DNA from: Chloroflexota bacterium
GTDB taxonomy: Bacteria; Chloroflexota; UBA11872
Direction: 5' to 3'
Length of the DNA stretch: 64,000 nt
NCBI GenBank assembly: GCA_022825895.1
Contig: JAJDVX010000041.1
Coordinates: 1-64,000 of the forward strand
Position numbers and translations under genes: made by a program. Shown in pieces: positions 57,750 through 64,000 of this stretch (position 1 is its first letter; every line of letters begins with the position of its first letter). The notes below the pieces were generated by a model, which had not been told where the DNA came from, did no database searches, and was given only the letters and a program-made list of their open reading frames with translations.

Positions 57750-58079
57750 ATGTCTGAACGGCGCTTTCGCATTCGAAAAGGCGACACCATCCAGGTGCTG
57801 CAGGGCCGTGATGTCGGCCGACGCGGAGTGGTTGAGCGGGTGGTTCCAGCGACCGGTCGCGTTGTTGTTGAAGGTGTGAACATTCGCAAGCGACACGCCA
57901 GACCACGGGCGATCGGACAGCCGGCGGGTATCATTGACTTTAACGCCCCGCTTGACGTCTCGAACGTCATGTTGGTGTGCCCCGTCTGTGACCAGCCGGC
58001 CCGGGTCGGATACAGGCTTGGCGATGATGGTGTGAAGCGGCGTCGCTGCCGCAAATGCAATGAACAGATTGACGAGTAA
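57750..58079 (+). CDS. rplX: Large ribosomal subunit protein L24
   Basis: 50S assembly initiator, 109 aa. The KOW region [25 protein letters not shown] is clear, followed by [11 protein letters not shown] and [18 protein letters not shown]. The C-terminal [27 protein letters not shown] is a complete zinc-binding four-Cys set, a form found in some bacterial groups. It overlaps rplE by one base. Confidence 0.95.
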   Translation: MSERRFRIRKGDTIQVLQGRDVGRRGVVERVVPATGRVVVEGVNIRKRHARPRAIGQPAGIIDFNAPLDVSNVMLVCPVCDQPARVGYRLGDDGVKRRRCRKCNEQIDE

Positions 58080-58633
58080 TGTCCCGCCTGCTGACGCGCT
58101 ATCGGGAGGAGATCCGGCCGCAGATGATGCGGGAGTTCGGCTATTCCAACGCGCTGGCCGTTCCGCGCCTGGACCGAATCGTCGTGAACATCGGGCTGGG
58201 CGAGGCCCTGGAAAACGATGCCGCCGTGGATCACGCCGTCCGCGACATCGCCACGATTACGGGGCAACGTCCCGTGGTGACGCGAGCTCGCAAGAGTGTG
58301 GCGGCGTTCAAGCTGCGCGCCGGGCAGCGCGTGGGCGTGAAGGGGACCTTGCGGGGCACCCGCATGTATGAGTTCCTGGATCGCCTGGTCACCGTTGCTC
58401 TACCGCGAATGCGTGACTTTCGCGGGGTTCGACGTACGTCGTTTGACGGCCGTGGCAACTACTCGCTTGGCCTCTCCGAGCAGCTTATTTTTCCGGAGAT
58501 CGACTACGACCAGATTGATCGAATTCGCGGATTGCAGGTCGTCATCGTGACGACCGCCCCGCGTGACAGCGAGTCCCTGCGGCTGCTCGAACTTCTCGGC
58601 ATGCCGTTCCAACGCCTCGACGAGGCAGCCTGA
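58079..58633 (+). CDS. rplE: Large ribosomal subunit protein L5
   Basis: Binds 5S rRNA and contacts the P-site tRNA. The 184-aa protein has [81 protein letters not shown] and [15 protein letters not shown]. The start shares one base with the rplX stop. Confidence 0.97.
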   Translation: MSRLLTRYREEIRPQMMREFGYSNALAVPRLDRIVVNIGLGEALENDAAVDHAVRDIATITGQRPVVTRARKSVAAFKLRAGQRVGVKGTLRGTRMYEFLDRLVTVALPRMRDFRGVRRTSFDGRGNYSLGLSEQLIFPEIDYDQIDRIRGLQVVIVTTAPRDSESLRLLELLGMPFQRLDEAA

Positions 58634-58642
58634 GGTTCGGTA

Positions 58643-58882
58643 ATGGCGCGAAAGGCAAAGATCGAGAAGTGGAGGCGCGAGCGCGAGGCCTGGCTCGACC
58701 CCGAGTTCGAGACCAAGTCTATTCGCGGGCGCAAGCTGCGCTTCAAAGTGCGGTATCGCAACCGTTGCCGACTTTGTGGCCGGCCGCGTGCGCACATCCG
58801 ACGATTTGGCATATGCCGAATCTGCTTCCGCGAACTGGCCGTGAAGGGCCATATTCCGGGAGTGACGAAGGCGAGTTGGTGA
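58643..58882 (+). CDS. rpsN: Small ribosomal subunit protein S14, zinc-binding
   Basis: 30S head protein of the zinc type. Two Cys pairs in [27 protein letters not shown] hold the zinc. At 79 aa it is longer than the usual 61-aa type Z protein, with an extra N-terminal stretch ([18 protein letters not shown]). It lies between rplE and rpsH. Confidence 0.94.
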   Translation: MARKAKIEKWRREREAWLDPEFETKSIRGRKLRFKVRYRNRCRLCGRPRAHIRRFGICRICFRELAVKGHIPGVTKASW

Positions 58883-58889
58883 GGCGAAG

Positions 58890-59279
58890 ATGACCGACCC
58901 CATTGCGGACATGCTTACTCGGCTGCGAAATGCCGTGGCGGCGCGTCACACCAAAGTCCGTATTCCTCACTCAAAGACCAAAGCCCGCATTGCCGCGCTC
59001 CTGGCGGACGAGGGATTTATCGGATCCATTGAAACGGTGCAGGATGGCCATCGGGCATGGTTGGACGTGACCTTGCGCTACCTCAACGGCGAACCAGCCT
59101 TCGGGGGCGCCAAACGCGTCAGCCGCCCGGGACTGCGCATCCATACGCGGTCGCGCGAGATTCCGCGAGTTATGGGCGGTATTGGAACCGCCGTTATCTC
59201 CACGTCGCAAGGCATCATGTCGGGCCGTGAGGCTGCCAAACGTCGCCTCGGCGGCGAAGTCATCTGTTTCGTCTGGTAA
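58890..59279 (+). CDS. rpsH: Small ribosomal subunit protein S8
   Basis: Central-domain 16S binding protein, 129 aa. It starts [23 protein letters not shown], has [17 protein letters not shown], and ends with the conserved [25 protein letters not shown]. It lies 7 bp after rpsN and 4 bp before rplF. Confidence 0.97.
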   Translation: MTDPIADMLTRLRNAVAARHTKVRIPHSKTKARIAALLADEGFIGSIETVQDGHRAWLDVTLRYLNGEPAFGGAKRVSRPGLRIHTRSREIPRVMGGIGTAVISTSQGIMSGREAAKRRLGGEVICFVW

Positions 59280-59283
59280 TTCC

Positions 59284-59835
59284 ATGTCGCGGATTGGCTT
59301 AACTCCCATCAACGTGCCTGAAGGCGTGAGCGTCAGTTTCGACGCGGACAACGTCGCGTCGGTGCGGGGTCCCAAGGGTGAGTTGACCCAAACCCTTCCC
59401 CGCCTGATCACCTTCGCTCGAGACAACGGGCGATTGCTGGCCAGCCGTCCGAACGACGACCACCGGACGCGAGCCTTGCACGGTCTGGCTCGCCAGTTGG
59501 TGGCCAACATGATCGTCGGCGTGACGCAGGGCTATGAGAAGCGTCTGGAGATCCAGGGGACCGGCTATCGAGCGCAGCTTCAGGGCAATACGCTTGACTT
59601 GCAGCTGGGATTCACGCACCCGCAGCGGCGCGTGGCTCCTGAGGGAATCGAGTTTGAAGTTCCCGACCCGACGCATATCGTTATTCGCGGGATCGACAAG
59701 CAGGCCGTTGGCCAGGCAGCGGCGGATCTTCGAGCCATTCGGCCGGCCGATCCCTACAAGGGGCATGGCCTGCGCTATCAGGGCGAAGTCGTTCGGCGAA
59801 AGCCCGGCAAGACTGCCGCGACCACCGTTGCATAG
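59284..59835 (+). CDS. rplF: Large ribosomal subunit protein L6
   Basis: 50S protein near the factor-binding site. I use ATG 59284 (MSRIGLTPINVPEGV, 183 aa), as the track's earlier start lies inside rpsH in another frame. It has VRGPKGELTQTL, GVTQGYEKRLEIQGTGYRAQL, HPQRRVAPEGIEFEVPDPT and DPYKGHGLRYQGEVVRRKPGK. Confidence 0.97.
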   Translation: MSRIGLTPINVPEGVSVSFDADNVASVRGPKGELTQTLPRLITFARDNGRLLASRPNDDHRTRALHGLARQLVANMIVGVTQGYEKRLEIQGTGYRAQLQGNTLDLQLGFTHPQRRVAPEGIEFEVPDPTHIVIRGIDKQAVGQAAADLRAIRPADPYKGHGLRYQGEVVRRKPGKTAATTVA

Positions 59836-59847
59836 GTGACCTGACTC

Positions 59848-60201
59848 ATGGCCCAGGGGACTCGACAATCAGCTCGCAAGCGGCGGCATCGCCGCATTCG
59901 GCAACGCGTGGTGGGGCGCGCGAAGCGTCCGCGACTCGCCGTGTTCCGCAGTCTCAAGCACACCTATGCGCAGGTGATTGACGACGCGGCCGGGCATACG
60001 CTGGTTGCCGCGTCGTCGCGTGAACGCGCCACGCAGGGATCCACCAAGGTTCAGCGCGCGGCGGATGTCGGGGCGCGCCTGGCCGAGCGTGCGAAGGAGC
60101 TCCAAATCACGGCCGTCGTTTTTGACCGAGGCGGCCACCACTACCACGGGCGTGTCAAGGCGTTGGCCGACGCCGTTCGCGCCGGGGGCATCGCAGTATG
60201 A
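59848..60201 (+). CDS. rplR: Large ribosomal subunit protein L18
   Basis: 5S rRNA-binding protein, 117 aa. It has [81 protein letters not shown]. It overlaps rpsE by 4 bp. Confidence 0.97.
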   Translation: MAQGTRQSARKRRHRRIRQRVVGRAKRPRLAVFRSLKHTYAQVIDDAAGHTLVAASSRERATQGSTKVQRAADVGARLAERAKELQITAVVFDRGGHHYHGRVKALADAVRAGGIAV

Positions 60202-60743
60202 CGATTGACACGCGGCACGTTTCAGGCGGTCACGACGCGTCCGGCGAGGGAGGCGATTTGCATCGCCTGGACGATCGCGTTGTACGCATCAAGCGCGTGG
60301 CCAAGGTCGTGAAGGGTGGCCGCCGCTTTGGCTTCAATGCAATCGTTGTTGTCGGCGACCGTCGCGGACACGTGGGCGTGGGCATCGGTCGGGCCAATGA
60401 GGTTGTCGCGGCAATTCGTAAAGGCCAGGAACGCGCGCGCCGGTCGCTCATCGCCGTCCCGCTGACCGACGACGGCTCGATTCCCCACTACGTGGAAGAG
60501 AGCTATCAAGCATCCAAGGTGGTGCTTCGTCCCGCCGGTCCTGGGACCGGAGTCATTGCCGGCGGCGCCGTTCGAGCCGTGCTTGAACTTGCCGGCGTTC
60601 GCAATCTGCTCACCAAGATCATCGGTTCAACAAACGCGGTCAACGTGGTTCGAGCCACGGTGAACGGCCTGGCAAGTTTGCAGATACCCGAAGAATCGGT
60701 CGCACGTCGCAAGCAGGCGCTGGGGGCATCCACCGATGAGTGA
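60198..60743 (+). CDS. rpsE: Small ribosomal subunit protein S5
   Basis: 30S accuracy protein, 181 aa. The dsRBD-like core has [58 protein letters not shown] and later [31 protein letters not shown]. About 20 extra N-terminal residues precede the usual start. It overlaps rpmD by 8 bp. Confidence 0.97.
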   Translation: MTIDTRHVSGGHDASGEGGDLHRLDDRVVRIKRVAKVVKGGRRFGFNAIVVVGDRRGHVGVGIGRANEVVAAIRKGQERARRSLIAVPLTDDGSIPHYVEESYQASKVVLRPAGPGTGVIAGGAVRAVLELAGVRNLLTKIIGSTNAVNVVRATVNGLASLQIPEESVARRKQALGASTDE

Positions 60744-60936
60744 ACTGCGTCTGCGCCAGGTGCGCAGCGCCATCGGCTCGCGGAACTCGCAGCGGCACAC
60801 CCTGAGGGCCCTTGGCCTTGGTGCGATTGGGCGCCGGTCGTCGCGTCCGGATACGGCGGACGTCCGGGCCATGGTGAAGGTCGTTGGGCATCTCGTTGAG
60901 GTTGAATCGGTCCCGTCGCAAAGTGACGCCGTATGA
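60736..60936 (+). CDS. rpmD: Large ribosomal subunit protein L30
   Basis: Small 50S protein, 66 aa. [54 protein letters not shown] fits the family. It starts within the end of rpsE and overlaps rplO by 4 bp. Confidence 0.95.
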   Translation: MSELRLRQVRSAIGSRNSQRHTLRALGLGAIGRRSSRPDTADVRAMVKVVGHLVEVESVPSQSDAV

Positions 60937-61379
60937 AGCCGCATCAGATCACGGCGGACGCGCCGCGTCGTAAGCGCCGTCGTCGCGTCGGTCGCGGCGA
61001 AGGCTCGGGCAGCGGAAAGACCGCGGGCCGCGGGACGTTGGGACAGGGCGCCCGCAGCGGCAGCAACGCCTATCCCGGCTTTGAGGGCGGGCAGACGCGC
61101 CTGCTCATGCGCTTCCCAAGCCGCCGTGGCTTTACCAACCATCGGTTCAGGCGCGACTTCCAGCCAGTCAACGTGGGTGCGCTGAGCGTATTTCCCGAGG
61201 GGGCGGTGGTTGGTCCTGAGGAACTCAAGGCCCAGGGGCTGATTGAGCCGGGCCTTTACAAGATTCTTGCCGGGGGAGACCTGGATCACGCATTGACGGT
61301 GCGGGCGCCAAAGTTCTCGGCGGCGGCCAAGGCGAAGATCGAAAGCGCCGGTGGCTCCGTCGAGGAGTTGAGCGAGTGA
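60933..61379 (+). CDS. rplO: Large ribosomal subunit protein L15
   Basis: 50S assembly protein, 148 aa. It has [48 protein letters not shown] and the C-terminal [30 protein letters not shown]. It overlaps secY by 4 bp (GTGA). Confidence 0.97.
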   Translation: MKPHQITADAPRRKRRRRVGRGEGSGSGKTAGRGTLGQGARSGSNAYPGFEGGQTRLLMRFPSRRGFTNHRFRRDFQPVNVGALSVFPEGAVVGPEELKAQGLIEPGLYKILAGGDLDHALTVRAPKFSAAAKAKIESAGGSVEELSE

Positions 61380-62656
61380 TCGAGACGGCCGTCGCGGCCT
61401 TCCAGCTTCCCGACGTTCGTCGCAAGATTCTTTTCACCATCGGCCTCCTGGTCGTGTTTCGGGCAGTCGCGCATATTCCCCTGCCCGGAGTCAACACGGA
61501 GTTGCTGGCCGATTTCTTTGCCGGCAACCAGTTGCTGGGCTTTATGAACCTGCTCTCCGGTGGGGCGCTGGAAAATTTCTCGGTCGTCGCGTTGGGCGTC
61601 TATCCGTACGTGACGGCCAACATCGCTTCGACCGTCCTGGTTCCGCTGATTCCTCCGCTACAGGAACTCTCGCGGGAGGGCGAAGCCGGCCGCCGCAAGA
61701 TCGCCCAGTGGACGCGCCTGGCCACCATCCCGTTCGCCATGTTGCAAGGATTTGGCCAGATCCAGATTCTGCGCTCCGCGCAGCAGGGACTCTTATCGCC
61801 GACGCTCGGCGCGTTTGACATTGTGGTCATGCTGATTGTGATGACTGCGGGCACGATGTTTCTGCTCTGGATCGGCGAGCTGATCACGGAGAACGGCATC
61901 GGCAATGGCGTATCCATCATCATTTTCGCCGGCATCGTGGCCGGAGCTCCCGCCGCGCTCGGTCAGTCACTCTTCGCCGGCGAGAATATTGGCGGATTCG
62001 TTGCCGTCGTCATCATTGGTCTCATCATGATCGCGGCCATCGTATTTGTGCAGGAAGCGCAGCGCCGAATCCCGGTTCATTACGCCAAGCGAATCCGGGG
62101 AACCCGCATGTATGGCGGGCAGAGCACGCACATCCCGCTCAAGGTCAATTCAGCGGGCATGATTCCACTGATCTTCGCGTTCTCGCTGATGCTGCTTCCG
62201 GCGACGGTGGCCAGCTATTTCGAAACGTCGCAGGTCTCGTGGCTGGCTAATGCCGCCGGAGCCATTGCAATTACCCTGAGCCCCAGCAACGCTATCTATT
62301 GGGTGTTTACCTTTCTGCTCGTCATCGTTTTCACCTACGTCTATACCCTGGTCGTCTTTCAACAGCAAAACCTGGCCGAGAATCTGCAGAAAAATGGGGG
62401 GTTTATCCCAGGAATCCGTCCGGGCCGCCCGACACACCAGTACCTGACCGGGGTGGTGAATCGGATCACCCTGGCGGGCGCTGTGTTCCTGGGCATCATC
62501 GCGGTCGTGCCATTCGTCGCGCAGTCGGTGACGGGCGCGGACGCGGTAGCCATCAGTAGCACGGGAATGCTGATCGTCGTGGGCGTGGTTCTGGACACCA
62601 TGCGCCAGCTTGAGTCCCAGTTGATGATGCGCAACTACGAAGGGTTCATTCGGTAG
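61376..62656 (+). CDS. secY: Protein translocase subunit SecY
   Basis: Channel subunit of the Sec translocon, a polytopic membrane protein with about ten segments. The 426-aa protein starts from GTG. It has FRAVAHIPLPGVN, GVYPYVTANIASTVLVPL, GIGNGVSIIIFAGIV, the cytoplasmic RRIPVHYAKRIRGTRMYGG, INSAGMIP-like VNSAGMIPLIFA, and PGIRPGRPTHQYL. The order rplO-secY-adk-map is standard. Confidence 0.97.
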   Translation: MIETAVAAFQLPDVRRKILFTIGLLVVFRAVAHIPLPGVNTELLADFFAGNQLLGFMNLLSGGALENFSVVALGVYPYVTANIASTVLVPLIPPLQELSREGEAGRRKIAQWTRLATIPFAMLQGFGQIQILRSAQQGLLSPTLGAFDIVVMLIVMTAGTMFLLWIGELITENGIGNGVSIIIFAGIVAGAPAALGQSLFAGENIGGFVAVVIIGLIMIAAIVFVQEAQRRIPVHYAKRIRGTRMYGGQSTHIPLKVNSAGMIPLIFAFSLMLLPATVASYFETSQVSWLANAAGAIAITLSPSNAIYWVFTFLLVIVFTYVYTLVVFQQQNLAENLQKNGGFIPGIRPGRPTHQYLTGVVNRITLAGAVFLGIIAVVPFVAQSVTGADAVAISSTGMLIVVGVVLDTMRQLESQLMMRNYEGFIR

Positions 62657-62660
62657 GCGA

Positions 62661-63233
62661 ATGGGTGAGCGTCCCGTGATTGTGGTACTTCTTGGCCCGC
62701 CGGGTGCGGGCAAGGGCACGCAGGGTGAGCGGCTGGTCCGCCGCATTGCGGTGGATCACGTATCCACCGGTGATCTCTTTCGCGATGCGGTCACGACCGG
62801 ATCGCCCGCCGGCCTGCGTGCCGAGTCGTACCTGCACAGCGGCCAACTCGTTCCGGACCAGGTCGTCCTGCAGGTCATCGAGGAGTATCTGGGCGTCGCT
62901 CGCGGACGAGACACTTGCTTTGACGGTTTTCCGCGTACGCGCAACCAGGCGGAAAAGCTGGACGATCTCCTCAAGCAATTCAATCTCGCGGTCACGGCTG
63001 TCATCTATATCAACGTGCCCGACGATGTGGCCCTCACGCGTCTGCTGTCCCGCGGCCGGGAGGATGACACCGAAGAAACGGCACGCTATCGACTCCAGGT
63101 GTATCACGAGGACACCGCGCCGCTCATTGACTATTACCGTGACGCGGGCGTTCTCATTGAGGTGGACGGGTCCGGCGGCGTGGAGCCCGTCGCACAGCGC
63201 GTGTGGACGGCGCTGAAGAACGCTATTCGATGA
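62661..63233 (+). CDS. adk: Adenylate kinase
   Basis: Interconverts ATP plus AMP and two ADP. The 190-aa protein has the P-loop GPPGAGKGTQG, the AMP-binding DHVSTGDLFRDAV, DGFPRTRNQAEKL, and a short LID (no zinc Cys). It begins 4 bp after secY and overlaps map. Confidence 0.95.
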   Translation: MGERPVIVVLLGPPGAGKGTQGERLVRRIAVDHVSTGDLFRDAVTTGSPAGLRAESYLHSGQLVPDQVVLQVIEEYLGVARGRDTCFDGFPRTRNQAEKLDDLLKQFNLAVTAVIYINVPDDVALTRLLSRGREDDTEETARYRLQVYHEDTAPLIDYYRDAGVLIEVDGSGGVEPVAQRVWTALKNAIR

Positions 63234-64000
63234 TGTCCGGTTCAATCAGACCGAAGACGGCTGAAGAAATCGAGGCCATGGGGGCCTCGGGTCGCGTGTT
63301 GGCGGGTGCACTCAACGCGATTGAGGCGGCCGTGGAGCCGGGCGTGACGACGGGAGCGCTCAACGAGATCGCCGAGACGTACATCCGCGATCACGGCGGC
63401 ATTCCCTCGTTCCTTGGCGTGCCCGCGGCCGACCCGGGCATCGAGCCGTTTCCCGGGGCGATCTGCGCGTCGGTCAACGACGCCATTGTGCACGGGATTC
63501 CGGGTAGCGCCGTCTTGCGGGAAGGCGATATCATAGGGCTGGACTGTGGAGTGATTCTTGACGGCTGGCACTCCGATTCAGCGCGTACGCTCGCGGTAGG
63601 CGAGATTAGCCCTGACGCGAGCCGCCTGCTTGATGTAACTCGCGCCGCCCTGGCTGAAGCTATTGGCGCATCCGTCGCGGGCGGTCACATTGGCGATATT
63701 GGGGCAGCTGTGCAAAAGCTGGTGGAGGAGGCCGGGCTCACGATCGTGAGGCGTTTCGTAGGACACGGGATCGGAAGGACCATGCATGAGTCGCCACAAG
63801 TGCCGAACTTCGGTCGGCCCGGCGGCGGTCCCGCGCTGCTTCCGGGGACGACACTGGCTATTGAGCCAATGGTAAATATCGGTTCCGCTGGCGTGGTGTT
63901 TGACGACGATGGCTGGACGGCGCGAACCGATGATGGCGCCCTTTCAGCTCACTTCGAGCATACGGTGGCCATTACGGATGCCGGCCCGCGGATTCTGACG
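63230..64000 (+). CDS. map: Type I methionine aminopeptidase (3' end outside the window)
   Basis: Removes N-terminal methionine from new proteins. It is absent from the ORF track because it runs off the window edge; 257 codons are visible without a stop, so nearly the whole gene is present. ATG 63230 overlaps the adk stop and is followed by another ATG. The metal-binding set is in place: Asp residues in GLDCGV and WHSDSART, His in VGHGIGRTMHE, Glu in LAIEPMV and SAHFEHTVAI. Substrate-pocket CASVNDAIVHGIP is also present. Confidence 0.95.
   Translation, partial: MMSGSIRPKTAEEIEAMGASGRVLAGALNAIEAAVEPGVTTGALNEIAETYIRDHGGIPSFLGVPAADPGIEPFPGAICASVNDAIVHGIPGSAVLREGDIIGLDCGVILDGWHSDSARTLAVGEISPDASRLLDVTRAALAEAIGASVAGGHIGDIGAAVQKLVEEAGLTIVRRFVGHGIGRTMHESPQVPNFGRPGGGPALLPGTTLAIEPMVNIGSAGVVFDDDGWTARTDDGALSAHFEHTVAITDAGPRILT

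Overview
This is a high-GC bacterial chromosome segment, most likely from an uncultured member of the Chloroflexota. The evidence is indirect. It has an HspR-controlled chaperone operon, an EF-Tu with the EF-1A-like motif [11 protein letters not shown], a beta-prime subunit with a long N-terminal coiled-coil insertion, zinc-binding S14 and L24, frequent GTG and TTG starts, and gene spacers packed with short palindromic repeats. No rRNA, tRNA, CRISPR array, prophage or insertion sequence was recognised.

Region 1 (1-6123, minus strand) is a shikimate-pathway operon read right to left: aroF (DAHP synthase), aroA (EPSP synthase), aroE, aroC and aroK. Only dehydroquinate synthase and dehydroquinase are absent from the window. 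Upstream of aroF is a leader with a short ORF containing clustered Tyr/Phe codons, a hairpin over its stop codon and a strong intrinsic terminator, which together look like a transcription attenuator. Three spacers (after aroK, aroE/aroC, aroA/aroE) hold interspersed palindromic repeats. Region 2 (6124-8506) is a divergent DUF2851 gene followed by about 950 bp of the same repeats, including a 291-bp tandem duplication.

Region 3 (8467-17255) is a tight stress operon: lon-dnaK-grpE-cbpA-hspR-clpC. A near-consensus sigma-70 promoter sits in front of lon, and a HAIR-like operator for HspR overlaps its -35 box. Region 4 (17359-24312) holds a creatininase-family amidohydrolase, a Nudix hydrolase, an Eis-like acetyltransferase, a membrane-anchored unknown, a Tat-type beta-propeller lipoprotein, miaB and a small membrane protein.

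Region 5 (24323-36228) is a surface-polysaccharide cluster with many overlapping start and stop codons: rfbD, a GT2, a 124-aa unknown, a Wzy/WaaL-like membrane protein, two GT4, two GT2, a polyprenyl-phosphate sugar-1-phosphate transferase, and a large NHL-repeat lipoprotein. Region 6 (36277-39404) is a second chaperone operon: grpE2-dnaJ-prmA-HIT. An inverted repeat flanks its likely promoter.

Region 7 (39467-64000) is the transcription and translation core: rpoB-rpoC, then rpsL-rpsG-fusA-tuf, then the S10/spc gene set (rpsJ to rplO), secY, adk and map. The last gene runs off the window edge. A promoter plus a terminator-like hairpin precede rpoB, suggesting a regulated leader or a small RNA.

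No radically new multi-gene system is evident. The best candidates for new biology are regulatory: the aro attenuator, the HAIR-like site at lon, the operator-like repeat at grpE2, and the rpoB leader. The repeat mosaics and the unassigned proteins in the polysaccharide and lipoprotein regions come next.
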